This document shows, one piece after another, positions 52,391 through 61,865 of a stretch of DNA of 64,000 nt (its first letter is position 1; each line of letters starts with the position of its first letter). A model generated the notes under the pieces. That model was not told the DNA's origin. It worked only from the letters and a program-made list of their open reading frames with translations, and made no database searches. Location of the stretch: contig NZ_CP010892.1 in NCBI RefSeq assembly GCF_000931465.1, positions 1,116,001 to 1,180,000 of the forward strand. The letters run 5' to 3'. The position numbers and the translations under genes are program-made. Source of the DNA: Pseudomonas sp. MRSN 12121 (GTDB lineage: Bacteria > Pseudomonadota > Gammaproteobacteria > Pseudomonadales > Pseudomonadaceae).

Positions 52391-53872
52391 TCAGACCATC
52401 AGCAGCAGCGCGGCGACGAAAATGCTGCCGGCGGAGAAGGTCATGGTCCGAGACGACCAGGTGTTGAACCAACGCTGAAAGCTGGCAAGGTCACGGGACA
52501 GGGCCGTCGGTTGGCGCGTCCAGGACTGTTGGTCGAGGCGGAAGAACACGTAGATCTTCACCAGCGCGCCGACGATCTGGTTGTAATAGAGAATCAGCGG
52601 GTAGGCCGGGCCGATCCGGTGCCCCGAGCAGGACAGCAGCAGGGTCAGCAGCAGGCGGGTGATGCCGATCCACAGCAGGTACACCAGGATGAAGGCGGTG
52701 CCGTACTTGAAGCTGGCGAGCAGGGCCACGGTCAGGCCCAGCAGGGACGTCCACATCGACACGCGCTGGTCGAACAGCACCACGCTGGTGAACAGCCCCA
52801 GGCGCTTGAGGCCCAGGCCCAGGGCCCGGGAGTTCTGCCGCAGGTTGTTGCCGTACCAGCGGAACATCAGCTTGCGGCTGGCCTTGATGAAGCTCTTCTC
52901 CGGCGGGTGCTCCACGGTGTTGATCGCCGCGTCCGGCACGTAGAAGGTGTCGTAGCCCAGGCGCATCAGGCTGAACCAGCTGGACTTGTCGTCGCCGGTG
53001 AGGAATTTGAAGCGGCCCAGGCGCCAGTGTTGCAGCGAGTCGCTTTCCACGTCGGCGATGAAGTCCGGGTTGGTGACCACGGTGGCGCGGAACACCGACA
53101 TGCGCCCGGTCATGGTCAGCACGCGCTTGGACAGGGCCATGGAGCACATGTTGATGTGCCGCTGGGCGAAGCGCAGCTTGTGCCATTCGCTCATGATGTA
53201 GCCGCCGCGCACTTCGCAGAATTCATTGGTGGTCAGGCCGCCGACATTGCCGAACAGCTGGAACCAGGGCACGGTCTTGCGCACCACGCCTTCGCCGAGC
53301 ACGGTGTCGCCGTCGATCACTGCCACCACCGCGCGGTCGTCGGGCAGGTGGCGCGAGATGGCGCGGAAGCCGAAGGCCAGGCCGTCGCGCTTGCCGGTGC
53401 CGGGAATGCGCACGAAGTCGAGCTTGACGTGGGCCGGCGGGTTCATGCGGGCCCAGAGGCTTTTCACCAGCAGCTCGTCGGACATCTCCACGATCGAGCA
53501 GACCACGGTGGTCGGGAAGCCGCAGTCGATGGCTTCGCGGATCACCGAGCTGTAGACCTGGGCAGTGGTCAGGGCGTCGATCCGGAAGCTGGTGACCATC
53601 AGGTACACGTGCGACGGATCGGCGGCCTTGCCCAGCTTGCGCACCTTGCGGCGCAGGTGCGGGTAGACCACGTAGAGAAACAGCATGCCGCGCACGAAAT
53701 GCGTGGCACCCATCGAGTAGCGCCAGATGCCCACGGCGCCAATCAGGAAAATGAAGTCCTTCGATTCGGAGTCGAAGGTGGACGCGGGCAACGCCAGGGC
53801 GAGACCCATCAGTAAACTCAAGAAAAACAGCCAACCTGCGGCCTGGAGTAGGCCGTGCTTTAGCCTGTGCAT
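52391..53872 (-). CDS. alg8: Alginate synthase glycosyltransferase Alg8
   Basis: The inner-membrane GT2 polymerase that uses GDP-mannuronate. Membrane helices at about 10-60 and from 370 on flank a cytosolic catalytic domain with [22 protein letters not shown] and a C-terminal [10 protein letters not shown] (Q/RxxRW equivalent). The start [14 protein letters not shown] at 53872 has GGA with eight bases of spacing and matches relatives as recalled; ATG 53881 adds three residues. It is 205 bp downstream of algD, with REPs between. Confidence 0.94.
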   Translation of the reverse strand: MHRLKHGLLQAAGWLFFLSLLMGLALALPASTFDSESKDFIFLIGAVGIWRYSMGATHFVRGMLFLYVVYPHLRRKVRKLGKAADPSHVYLMVTSFRIDALTTAQVYSSVIREAIDCGFPTTVVCSIVEMSDELLVKSLWARMNPPAHVKLDFVRIPGTGKRDGLAFGFRAISRHLPDDRAVVAVIDGDTVLGEGVVRKTVPWFQLFGNVGGLTTNEFCEVRGGYIMSEWHKLRFAQRHINMCSMALSKRVLTMTGRMSVFRATVVTNPDFIADVESDSLQHWRLGRFKFLTGDDKSSWFSLMRLGYDTFYVPDAAINTVEHPPEKSFIKASRKLMFRWYGNNLRQNSRALGLGLKRLGLFTSVVLFDQRVSMWTSLLGLTVALLASFKYGTAFILVYLLWIGITRLLLTLLLSCSGHRIGPAYPLILYYNQIVGALVKIYVFFRLDQQSWTRQPTALSRDLASFQRWFNTWSSRTMTFSAGSIFVAALLLMV

Positions 53873-53970
53873 AATCTGCATCCGTCTCGATCTCGGGCGA
53901 GCCTGTGGGGTGGCCCGATGGGGTTAAGGCAGGCGGAAAAAGCCGGGATGGCGTTGGCGCCCTGGCGGAC

Positions 53971-54037
53971 GCCATCGCCAGCAAGCTGGCTCCTACCGGT
54001 GCGATGCGATCCTGGTAGGAGCGAGCCTGCTCGCGAT
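53971..54037. repeat. REP doublet between algD and alg8
   Basis: CATCGCCAGCAAGCTGGCTC and GGTAGGAGCGAGCCTGCTCG arms. It separates the first gene of the alginate operon from the rest and could shape differential mRNA stability. Confidence 0.8.
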
Positions 54038-54077
54038 CAACCGCGCAGCGGTTGTCGTGCTTCCCGAATCTGCCGGC

Positions 54078-55394
54078 TTACCAGCAGATGCCTTCGGTCC
54101 GGCCACTCGCGCTGGTGGCCTTGGACATGAACCCGACCAGGTCGATGACCTGCTTGCCATGCGGCACTTCCTCGACCAGGGCGCGGAACTTCTCGTCGCG
54201 GTTGCCGAGGATGATCACGTCGGAGTTGTCGATCACCGAGTCGAAGTCCGAGTTGAGCAGGGACGAGACGTGGGGGATCTTGGACTCGATGTAGTCCTTG
54301 TTGGCGCCATGCACGCGGGCGTACTCGACGTTGCTGTCGTAGATGCGCAGGTCGAAACCCTTGCCGATCAGCATTTCCGCCAGTTCCACCAGCGGGCTTT
54401 CGCGCAGGTCGTCGGTGCCGGCCTTGAAGCTCAGGCCGAGCAGGGCGACCTTGCGCTTTTCGTGGCTGGAGACGATGTCGAAGGCGTTCTGCACCTGGGA
54501 TTCGTTGCTGCGCATCAGCGAGTTGAGCAGCGGAGCCTCGACGTCCAGCGAGCCGGCGCGGAAGGTCAGGGCGCGCACGTCCTTGGGCAGGCACGAGCCG
54601 CCGAAGGCGAAGCCCGGGCGCAGGTAGTACTGGGACAGGTTGAGGGTCTTGTCCTGGCAGACCACGTCCATCACTTCGCGGCCATCGACGCCGACCGCCT
54701 TGGCGATATTGCCGATCTCGTTGGCGAAGGTGACCTTGGTGGCATGCCACACGTTGCAGGTGTACTTGATCATCTCGGCGACGGCGATGTCCTTGCGGAT
54801 GATCGGCGCGTCGAGCTCCTCGTACAGCGATTGCAGGACGTCGCCCGAAGCCTTGTCGAACTCGCCGATCACGGTCATTGGCGGGAAGTCGTAGTCCTTG
54901 ATCGCGGTGCTTTCACGCAGGAACTCGGGGTTGACCGCGACGCCGAAGTCGACGCCAGCCTTTTTGCCGGAGCAGTCTTCGAGGATCGGGATCACCACGT
55001 TGGCCACGGTGCCCGGCAACACGGTACTGCGCACCACGATGGTGTGGCGGGAGGTCTTGTCGCGCAGGACAAAACCGATCTCGCGGCATACCGCTTCGAT
55101 GTAGTTGAGTTCCAGGTCGCCGTTCTTCTTGCTGGGCGTGCCGACACAGATCATCGACAGGTCGGTGTCACGGATTGCTTCGGCGAAGTTGGTCGTGCCA
55201 CGCAGGCGACCGGTTTGAATTCCTTGCGCCAGAAGTTCACCCAGGCCCGGTTCGACAATCGGCGATTTGCCCGCGTTGATCATGTCGATCTTGTCCTTGG
55301 CTACATCCACGCCGACGACCTCATGGCCCCGTGCAGACAGGCAACCGGCACATACCGCGCCCACGTAACCCAAACCGAATATGCTGATGCGCAT
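54078..55394 (-). CDS. algD: GDP-mannose 6-dehydrogenase AlgD
   Basis: The committed step of alginate synthesis: NAD-dependent four-electron oxidation of GDP-mannose to GDP-mannuronate. 438 residues: Rossmann start MRISIFGLGYVGAVCAGCL, central domain, and catalytic cysteine in GFAFGGSCLPKDVRAL (about 265-270). The C-terminal domain ends SGRTEGICW. The start at 55394 gives the standard N-terminus with AGAGG upstream; a frame to 55418 adds eight residues. It heads the operon behind an 813-bp leader/promoter region. Confidence 0.96.
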   Translation of the reverse strand: MRISIFGLGYVGAVCAGCLSARGHEVVGVDVAKDKIDMINAGKSPIVEPGLGELLAQGIQTGRLRGTTNFAEAIRDTDLSMICVGTPSKKNGDLELNYIEAVCREIGFVLRDKTSRHTIVVRSTVLPGTVANVVIPILEDCSGKKAGVDFGVAVNPEFLRESTAIKDYDFPPMTVIGEFDKASGDVLQSLYEELDAPIIRKDIAVAEMIKYTCNVWHATKVTFANEIGNIAKAVGVDGREVMDVVCQDKTLNLSQYYLRPGFAFGGSCLPKDVRALTFRAGSLDVEAPLLNSLMRSNESQVQNAFDIVSSHEKRKVALLGLSFKAGTDDLRESPLVELAEMLIGKGFDLRIYDSNVEYARVHGANKDYIESKIPHVSSLLNSDFDSVIDNSDVIILGNRDEKFRALVEEVPHGKQVIDLVGFMSKATSASGRTEGICW

Positions 55395-56207
55395 CGCATT
55401 TACCTCTGTGTTATTCACGCCATTAGATGGCCGGAGTTAATGTTTGCCAGCTGTAATTACGCACTCGGAAGTTCAACGCGCAGGCGTTGTAGTGCCGTGT
55501 GCAGGCAGACTAAGTTCCGAGTGTCTAAATAAATGCACTCAAGTTGTGCGCAATGTGGCCTTGTTATAAGGGCTTACCCTTGAATGTTGCCGACCTTCCT
55601 GCTGGAAGGCTGGCCCGAGGTTGGCGATAAACCTGATAAACAAGGGCAAGCCCATGATAATCAGAGAGTTATACGCTCCCGGAAGCACGTTTAAGGCGGG
55701 CTAAGCCATGGCCTTGTAGGGGATAGTAATGGCGCATATCTCCTGTGCGTTGAATCTAAGTTCAAGTCCATGACCAGTAGGTCAGGACAATATGACAACT
55801 TCGCTATGCATCTTTGGATCCGTTGTAAGTCATCTCGTACACGCTCGGCGAGAATCGTTACCGGTGGTATGAGCGGTGGTTCAGGACATAGTTCCAGGCC
55901 GCTCATCCTGTTTTCTGAAATCTCTTGAAATATTGCAAAAGATGGCACTGCTTTCATATTGATAGCACTTACCATTTCGGCCTTTAGTTATGGGGAGTTA
56001 AAGCGCGGGGATATTTTTATGCCACTACCGACAAAAAATTTGCGTGCCACTACTGAAAAAAGTGGCCTCTGTCGAGTGAAAGAAAAGTTATAAATTCAGA
56101 AGGAAATATTTTTGACGCCAAATGTTTGGCGGTTTGGCGGGGGATAAACGAGAAAGCGACCGCTCGTCGATGCACGGCCTATCAAAGCCGTGCATCGACC
56201 GCATGGA
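55395..56207 (-). promoter_or_regulatory. algD promoter and leader region (813 bp, no gene)
   Basis: Long AT-richer region typical of algD, which is controlled from far upstream. Minus-strand GAACT-type -35 elements occur at 55469-55474, 55512-55517, 55758-55763 and 55890-55895. Only the last has a plausible AlgU-type partner: GGAACT, 17 bases, TCATA (55868-55872), which would give a leader of about 460 nt. Inverted repeats: CACTCGGAA (55462-55470) with TTCCGAGTG (55515-55523), and CCTTCC/GGAAGG (55594-55609). No perfect AlgR box was found by eye. A 94-codon open frame (55691-55975) was judged spurious. Confidence 0.5.
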
Positions 56208-56987
56208 TCATTCTGGGGCGTGATCGCGCAGGAACACCAGATTGTCGGATTTCGACTGTTCGGCGCTGTAGCGATAACCCTGGGCGTCGAATTGCTTGAG
56301 CGCCTCCGGGTCGTTGATGCGTTGCTCGATGACGAAGCGGCTCATCATGCCCCGGGCTTTCTTGGCGTAGAAGCTGATGATCTTGTACTGGCCGTTCTTC
56401 AGGTCCTTGAACTCGGTGTTGATGATCCGCGCGTCCAGGGCGGTGCGCTTGACCGCCGAGAAGTACTCGTTGGAGGCCAGGTTGAGCAGCAGGTTGTCGC
56501 CCTGTTCGGCCAGGGCCTCGTTGAGCCATTCGCTGATGCGCGTGCCCCAGAACGCATACAGGTCCTTGCCCCGGGCGTTGGCCAGCTTGGTGCCCATTTC
56601 CAGGCGGTACGGTTGCATCAGGTCCAGCGGGCGCAGCAGGCCGTACAGGCCGGAGAGCATGCGCAGGTGTTGCTGGGCATAGTCGAAATCGGTTTCCTTG
56701 AGGGTCTCGGCATTCAGGCCGGTGTACACGTCGCCCTTGAAGGCCAGCAGCGCCTGCTTGGCGTTGGCCGGGGTGAAGGCCGGGGTCCAGCTGCCGAAAC
56801 GCGCGGCGTTGAGGCCGCCGATCTTGTCGGAGACGTGCATCAGTTCGCTGATCTGCGCCGGGCTCAGCTCGCGCAATTGCAGGATCAGCTCCTGGGAGTG
56901 ATCCAGGTACTGCGGCTGGGTAAAGCGTTGCGTGACTGGCGGGGTCTCGAAATCGAGGGTCTTGGCGGGTGAAATCACCATCAGCAT
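56208..56987 (-). CDS. yaaA: Peroxide stress protein YaaA
   Basis: A 259-residue cytosolic protein of the YaaA/DUF328 family, which lowers free iron and protects DNA during peroxide stress. Landmarks: [62 protein letters not shown] and [20 protein letters not shown] lies eight bases before the ATG. No OxyR site was recognised. It is monocistronic, upstream of the algD regulatory region on the same strand. Confidence 0.92.
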   Translation of the reverse strand: MLMVISPAKTLDFETPPVTQRFTQPQYLDHSQELILQLRELSPAQISELMHVSDKIGGLNAARFGSWTPAFTPANAKQALLAFKGDVYTGLNAETLKETDFDYAQQHLRMLSGLYGLLRPLDLMQPYRLEMGTKLANARGKDLYAFWGTRISEWLNEALAEQGDNLLLNLASNEYFSAVKRTALDARIINTEFKDLKNGQYKIISFYAKKARGMMSRFVIEQRINDPEALKQFDAQGYRYSAEQSKSDNLVFLRDHAPE

Positions 56988-57106
56988 GAAGTCGTCTCCT
57001 GTAAGCGTCGGGGGATTCTAGGGGCTTGGGCGGTTTGACTCCACCTATGAAGGCAATAGGCGCCGCCGCCGGTCGATGCTCGATGGCGCTGCGACGAACC
57101 CGCTTT

Positions 57107-57209
57107 TGTAGGAGCGAAGCTTGCTCGCGATGGCCGTCAACGATGAAGCGGGTCACCTGACACTCCGCGCTGCCCTCAGGTTCATCGCGAGCAAGCTTCG
57201 CTCCTACAG
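57107..57209. repeat. Class I REPIN
   Basis: TGTAGGAGCGAAGCTTGCTC and its perfect inverse GAGCAAGCTTCGCTCCTACA about 70 bp apart, in the yaaA/deacetylase divergent gap. Confidence 0.9.
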
Positions 57210-57286
57210 AGGGGAGGGATTGGAATAGGGGCGGGATCGTGGCATCGGCTATAGTGCCGCGCGGGTCTGGTTATGGAGACATCCCT

Positions 57287-58411
57287 TTGCGCAGCGCTTT
57301 TTTTCTTTCTATCTGGCTGTTGAGTTTCGGCGCCCTGGCGGCGCCGGCCGAGGTGGCGACCCTGGATCGCAGCACCTGGCCGGAACAGCTCGGCAGCCCG
57401 ACCCTGTTCGACGTGGCATCGCGGGCGGAGATCCTCACCTTCGCCCGTGCCCTGCTGGTCAGCGAGGCCTGGGACGAAGGCTCGCTGAAACAGCGCCTGG
57501 GCCTGCGCAACATCAACATGGCGTCGATCGATGCCGTGCGCCAGCGCCTGTGGCGGCAGTTGCTGGCCAACTACAACTTCGCCCAGCAGAGCTGCGACCA
57601 GGATGCGTCCTTCTGTTTCCTGGTGGAGGACATGGACACCCTGCGCGAGCAGGCCGGCAAGTTCCAGCTTGGCGACGACTCCTATTACGCGCGCTGGGCC
57701 GAACCGAGCCGTGCCTTCCATGAGCAGTACCTGGACGAGCTGCTGCGCAAGGCCGCGCTGTTTCCCCAGACCGCCAGCGAGATCGAACGGTTTGGCGACT
57801 ACGAGCGCAACGGCGACGAGCTCAACGACCGGTTGTTCCTGCTGACCTTCGACAGTGCCGCCAATCTGCTTCCGGACAACACGCCCTGGCTGACGGAGTA
57901 CCTGCGCAAGTCGAACATGAACGGCACCTTCTTCGTCCTCGGCAGCGAACTGCAGAGCCGTCTGGAACAGGCTTCGGTGGCCAGCCTGCAGGCGTTGTAT
58001 TCGCGGCAGTGCGTGGGCGTCCAGGGCTGGGAATACCGCTCCCACAGCCATTGGCAGGCGTGGCAGGACTCGATCGAGCGCAGCGTCGAGCTGGCCAAGG
58101 GCAAGCTGCCGGAAAACTACGTGCCGCTGTTTCGTCCGCCCTACGGCCAGCGCCGCGCCGACGCCCGGCCCTTCTTCAATACGCAGGGGTTGCAGGTGGC
58201 ACTCTGGGACATCGATCCGCAGGACGGCGCCGGCAAGCTCAAGGGCGAGCAGAGCGGCCAGCGGGTGCTGACCCTGATGCTGTTGTGGCGCCACGGCGTG
58301 ATCAATTTCAACGCTCGGCAGGACGCGGTGAAGACGGCCTTGCCCTGGTTGCTGGCGCAAACGGCACAGAGTGGAATCGGTTGGGAAGACTGTCAGGACG
58401 CGTTTCGTTAG
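57287..58411 (+). CDS. Secreted polysaccharide deacetylase-family protein
   Basis: A 374-residue exported protein. The TTG at 57287 has GGAG eight bases upstream and gives a signal peptide (MRSAFFLSIWLLSFGALAAPA). The NodB-like domain is in the C-terminal half: LLTFDSAANLLP, NGTFFVLGSEL, YRSHSHWQAW, LFRPPYGQRR, LWDIDPQDG and LLWRHG. The first motif is TFDS, not TFDD, so one metal-linked aspartate is missing, though the His pair and RPPYG remain. The N-terminal 190 residues have no assigned domain. Substrate unknown; it is not part of the alginate operon. Confidence 0.78.
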   Translation: MRSAFFLSIWLLSFGALAAPAEVATLDRSTWPEQLGSPTLFDVASRAEILTFARALLVSEAWDEGSLKQRLGLRNINMASIDAVRQRLWRQLLANYNFAQQSCDQDASFCFLVEDMDTLREQAGKFQLGDDSYYARWAEPSRAFHEQYLDELLRKAALFPQTASEIERFGDYERNGDELNDRLFLLTFDSAANLLPDNTPWLTEYLRKSNMNGTFFVLGSELQSRLEQASVASLQALYSRQCVGVQGWEYRSHSHWQAWQDSIERSVELAKGKLPENYVPLFRPPYGQRRADARPFFNTQGLQVALWDIDPQDGAGKLKGEQSGQRVLTLMLLWRHGVINFNARQDAVKTALPWLLAQTAQSGIGWEDCQDAFR

Positions 58412-58758
58412 GCGCGACGAAAGGTCCGTATTGGCGGAGCGGGCGGGTTTTTTGCCGATTTTGGCCAGGAATTCGATGCAAGCGGACTTCCGACTTTAAC
58501 GGTGCCGCAACGGCGCGCCAAGGGCTATTCGTCACTCTGCAAAATAAACTTAAAAAAAGCGTCAAAGTGCTTTTTCCTGTCACAGGTTTTGGAGTATTAC
58601 GAAGTCAGACCGCCGAAACCTGCAACACAGGTGGCGTCTCCCAAGACTCCTTTTGTGTGCACTTCACTCGAACCCCTGCGGGTGAATCCGGCGGTCAATT
58701 CGAGGCGCAGCACCGCCATGGTATTGCGTCGACTGGCTCCCACATAAGGTGACCGAGT
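58412..58758. other. 347-bp gap before phoH-like gene
   Basis: No gene seen. It contains AT-rich promoter-like sequence and a small hairpin AAAAAGC (58554-58560) / GCTTTTT (58569-58575) that may terminate leftward or rightward transcripts. Nothing else recognised. Confidence 0.4.
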
Positions 58759-60153
58759 ATGGATGACCACGGACGTAGCCCTTCCTCCAACCAGCCAATC
58801 CTTTATGTACTCGATACCAATGTATTGATTCACGATCCGAATGCCCTGCTGAATTTCGAAGAACATCATGTCGCGATCCCGATGATCGTCCTGGAGGAAC
58901 TCGACAAGCTCAAGAGCGGTCACCACAGCGTCGCGGCGGAATGCCGGCAGGCCATTCGCCTGATCGACAAGACCCTGGGCGAAGCCTCGCCGGAAGATGT
59001 CGAGCTGGGTGTGCCCATCCAGCGGGGCAAGAGCGGTCCCAAGGGCCTGCTGTCGATCCTGATGAGCAAGCGCTCGGAACCCAACAGCCTGCTGCCGGAA
59101 AACCTCAACGACAACATCATCATCAATCAGTTGATCGACCTGCATGCGCGCGACAAGACGCTGCGCGTGGTGCTGGTGACCAAAGACATCAACATGCGCC
59201 TCAAGGCGCGCGCCTGCGGGATCGCCGCCGAGGACTACAGCACCGACCAACTGGTCGACGACGTGGCCCTGCTGCCCAACGGCTTCCACAACATGACCGG
59301 CTCCTTCTGGGACCGCGTGAGCAAGGTGGAGACCCGCCAGGACCACGGCCGCACCTGGCACCAGGTGCAGCTCACCGACAACCTGCCGGCGGTGCACATC
59401 AACGAGTTCATCATCGACGAGCAGGGTTTCGTCGGCTGGATCAAGGAGATCAACGCCGATGTGCTGCTGATCCTCGACCTGCATCAGGAGCCCCTGTTGC
59501 ACCAGGAAGCCTGGGGCCTGAAACCGCGCGATATCTATCAGGGCCTGGCGCTGTTCGCCTTGCTCGACCCGGATATCCATCTGGTCAACCTGTCCGGCGC
59601 GGCCGGTTCGGGCAAGACCATCCTGGCCCTGGCCGCGGCCATCGAGCAGACCATGGTCAGCAAGCGCTACCGGCGCATCATCGCCACCCGCAGCGTGCAG
59701 GGGCTGGACCAGGAGATCGGCTTCCTGCCGGGCACCGAGGCGGAAAAGATGGAGCCGTGGCTCGGCGCTATCACCGACAACCTCGAAGCCTTGCACATGG
59801 ATGACGAAAGTACCCATGGCAGCGTCGACTACATCCTCAGCAAGGTGCCGCTGCAGTTCAAATCCCTGAACTACATTCGTGGCCGCAGCTTCCAGCAGAG
59901 CCTGATCCTGATCGACGAGTGCCAGAACCTCACCCCGCACCAGATGAAAACCATCATCACCCGTGCCGGCGCCGGTTCCAAAGTGGTGTGCCTGGGCAAC
60001 CTGGCACAGATCGATACTCCTTACCTGTCCGCGACCAGCTCCGGGCTGACCTACCTCACCGAACGCTTCAAGGACTTCCCCAACGGGGTGCACATCACCC
60101 TGCAGGGCGTGCCGCGCTCGATCCTGGCCGAATACGCCGAATCCCACCTGTAA
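58759..60153 (+). CDS. PIN-PhoH ATPase (PhoH2-like)
   Basis: A 464-residue two-domain protein. N-terminal PIN ribonuclease domain (about 14-165) with YVLDTNVLIHDP, IVLEELDKLK and LVTKDINMRLKA, the acidic triad region. C-terminal PhoH helicase/ATPase domain (about 260-464) with Walker A SGAAGSGKTILA and Walker B LILIDECQNLTP. PhoH2-type proteins are RNA helicase-nucleases in mycobacteria. Upstream of moaCDE, from which it is separated by a terminator and a REPIN. Confidence 0.9.
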   Translation: MDDHGRSPSSNQPILYVLDTNVLIHDPNALLNFEEHHVAIPMIVLEELDKLKSGHHSVAAECRQAIRLIDKTLGEASPEDVELGVPIQRGKSGPKGLLSILMSKRSEPNSLLPENLNDNIIINQLIDLHARDKTLRVVLVTKDINMRLKARACGIAAEDYSTDQLVDDVALLPNGFHNMTGSFWDRVSKVETRQDHGRTWHQVQLTDNLPAVHINEFIIDEQGFVGWIKEINADVLLILDLHQEPLLHQEAWGLKPRDIYQGLALFALLDPDIHLVNLSGAAGSGKTILALAAAIEQTMVSKRYRRIIATRSVQGLDQEIGFLPGTEAEKMEPWLGAITDNLEALHMDDESTHGSVDYILSKVPLQFKSLNYIRGRSFQQSLILIDECQNLTPHQMKTIITRAGAGSKVVCLGNLAQIDTPYLSATSSGLTYLTERFKDFPNGVHITLQGVPRSILAEYAESHL

Positions 60154-60163
60154 CCCTCACGAG

Positions 60164-60194
60164 AACGGGCGGCCGCAAGGCCGCCCGTTTTTTT
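60164..60194 (+). terminator. Intrinsic terminator
   Basis: ACGGGCGGCC-GCAA-GGCCGCCCGT followed by seven Ts, ten bases past the PhoH-like stop. Confidence 0.93.
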
Positions 60195-60215
60195 GTGCCC
60201 GCCCCAATCTGTCTC

Positions 60216-60306
60216 CTGTAGGAGCGAGGCTTGCCCGCGATCCAGGCAACGCGGTGCCGCAGGGTAAGCGCGGTGATGCCATCGCGGGCAAGCCTCGCTC
60301 CTACGG
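60216..60306. repeat. Class I REPIN
   Basis: CTGTAGGAGCGAGGCTTGCC and GGCAAGCCTCGCTCCTAC arms, between the PhoH terminator and moaC. Confidence 0.9.
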
Positions 60307-60387
60307 GATCGGGGGATGCGGATAATCAAGCGTGCGGGAAATTGACCCCCGGGTTTACAATCGGCTGTCCTGATCAGGAGTAAGGCT

Positions 60388-60861
60388 GTGCTGACTCATC
60401 TCGATTCCCAAGGTCGCGCCAATATGGTCGACGTCACCGACAAAGCCGTGACGTCCCGTGAGGCCACGGCCGAAGCGCGGGTGCGCATGCTCCCGCAGAC
60501 CCTGCAAATGATCGTCAGCGGCGGTCATCCCAAGGGCGACGTGTTCGCCGTGGCGCGCATCGCCGGTATCCAGGCGGCGAAAAAGACCAGCGACCTGATT
60601 CCCCTGTGCCATCCGCTGATGCTCACCAGCGTCAAGGTCGAGCTCAGCGCCGAAGGCGAGGACGCGGTGCGCATCGTCGCCCGTTGCAAGCTGGCCGGGC
60701 AGACCGGAGTGGAAATGGAAGCGCTGACCGCCGCCAGCGTCGCCGCCCTGACTATCTATGACATGTGCAAGGCCGTGGACCGCGGCATGACCATCGAAGG
60801 CGTGCGCCTGCTGGAGAAGCTGGGCGGCAAGAGCGGCCATTACCAGGCGGGTGAAGCATGA
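60388..60861 (+). CDS. moaC: Cyclic pyranopterin monophosphate synthase MoaC
   Basis: Second half of the first step in molybdenum cofactor synthesis. 157 residues: [35 protein letters not shown] and [20 protein letters not shown] with the conserved Lys, all MoaC signatures. The start is GTG with AGGAG seven bases upstream. Its stop overlaps moaD by 4 bp (ATGA). moaA and moaB are not in the window. Confidence 0.95.
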   Translation: MLTHLDSQGRANMVDVTDKAVTSREATAEARVRMLPQTLQMIVSGGHPKGDVFAVARIAGIQAAKKTSDLIPLCHPLMLTSVKVELSAEGEDAVRIVARCKLAGQTGVEMEALTAASVAALTIYDMCKAVDRGMTIEGVRLLEKLGGKSGHYQAGEA

Positions 60862-61100
60862 ACCTGACCGTGAGGTTCTTCGCCCGCTACCGCGAGGCGC
60901 TGGGTGTGGATTCGCTGCGGGTCGAAGGCGAGTTCGCCACGGTCGACGACGTGCGCGCCTTGCTGGCCCGGCGCGAGGGCGCCGAGGTGCTCAGCGAACA
61001 GAACCTGATGTGCGCCCGCAACGAAGAGCTGTGCCAGCTCGACGAGCCGGTGAGCGATGGCGACGAGGTGGCGTTTTTCCCCACCGTGACCGGAGGCTGA
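60858..61100 (+). CDS. moaD: Molybdopterin synthase small subunit MoaD
   Basis: An 80-residue ubiquitin-like sulfur carrier ending in the essential diglycine ([10 protein letters not shown]). The N-terminal strand [16 protein letters not shown] is typical. It overlaps moaC by 4 bp and is one base from moaE, with which it forms the molybdopterin synthase heterotetramer. Confidence 0.95.
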   Translation: MNLTVRFFARYREALGVDSLRVEGEFATVDDVRALLARREGAEVLSEQNLMCARNEELCQLDEPVSDGDEVAFFPTVTGG

Positions 61101-61101
61101 G

Positions 61102-61554
61102 ATGGCGATTCGGGTGCAAGCCAGTGCCTTCGATCCGGGGGCGGAAGTCAACGCGATGCATGCGGCGAATGTCGGCGTCGGCGCGGTGGTGAGTTTTGTC
61201 GGCTACGTGCGGGATTTCAACGACGGCCTGGACGTCGCCGGGATGTTTCTCGAGCACTACCCGGGCATGACCGAAAAGGCCCTGGGCAAGATCGCCGCGG
61301 AGGCCGAGCAGCGCTGGCCACTGCTCAAGCTGGAAGTCTTGCATCGCATCGGCGCGCTGGAACCGGGCGAGCCGATCGTGTTTGTCGGCGCCGCCAGCGC
61401 CCACCGCCAGGCAGCGTTCGACGCCTGTGCCTTTGTGATGGATTATCTGAAGACCCGCGCGCCGTTCTGGAAGAAGGAAAGCACCGCCGACGGCCCGCGC
61501 TGGGTGGAAGGCCGCGACAGCGACCATGCGGCGGCGGATCGGTGGAAAGTTTGA
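61102..61554 (+). CDS. moaE: Molybdopterin synthase catalytic subunit MoaE
   Basis: A 150-residue enzyme inserting the dithiolene sulfurs. MoaE signatures: GAVVSFVGYVRDFN, LEHYPGMTEKAL, VLHRIGALEPGEPIVFVGAASAHR (landmark) and LKTRAPFWKKE with the catalytic lysine. It is the last gene of moaCDE; a REPIN follows 35 bp on. Confidence 0.95.
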   Translation: MAIRVQASAFDPGAEVNAMHAANVGVGAVVSFVGYVRDFNDGLDVAGMFLEHYPGMTEKALGKIAAEAEQRWPLLKLEVLHRIGALEPGEPIVFVGAASAHRQAAFDACAFVMDYLKTRAPFWKKESTADGPRWVEGRDSDHAAADRWKV

Positions 61555-61588
61555 ACTCCTGATCCATCTGTATGGACCGCAAGTCCGT

Positions 61589-61667
61589 CATCGCGGGCAA
61601 GTCGGATCGCCGCCCGCTCGCTCCTACAGTCGGCACCGTTTGTAGGAGCGAGGCTTGCCCGCGATGG
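61589..61667. repeat. REPIN, class I with variant arm
   Basis: Variant arm GCGGGCAAGTCGGATCGCCG and standard arm TGTAGGAGCGAGGCTTGCCC. It lies in the 311-bp gap after moaE, which otherwise holds only promoter-like sequence for the next gene. Confidence 0.87.
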
Positions 61668-61750
61668 GCCCTCAGCTACACCCTCGATTTCCCTGTTTCT
61701 CTCTCGATTTGCTATCTCGACCAAAGGCGGTTCGAAGCGCGTCCGCTCCA

Positions 61751-61779
61751 TTGACGCTATGTACATAAAAGTCCAGTAT
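61751..61779 (+). promoter_or_regulatory. Candidate sigma-70 promoter
   Basis: TTGACG, 17 bases, CAGTAT, about 90 bp upstream of the binding-protein gene, in AT-rich sequence. Reasonable -35, weak -10. Confidence 0.4.
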
Positions 61780-61865
61780 GGATTTACAAGTACAAACACA
61801 GCGCCACCCGTTTCGCTCCTTTCTTCTGTCTTGCCAAACCAACAACAACCCGCGAGAGAACGAAC

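Noticed and set aside
49881..52478. 865-codon open frame on the + strand opposite algK and alg44
   Set aside because: Antisense shadow of GC-rich genes; low-complexity Val/Leu/Gly/Gln composition with no domain, and algK/alg44 are unmistakable.
55691..55975. 94-codon minus-strand frame upstream of algD
   Set aside because: No homologous pattern, no ribosome site, and it lies in the expected algD leader. It could still be a leader peptide, but nothing supports it.
61589..61667. Possible small RNA or terminator between moaE and the binding protein
   Set aside because: The palindromes are a REPIN matching other copies; no promoter or T-run supports an RNA gene.
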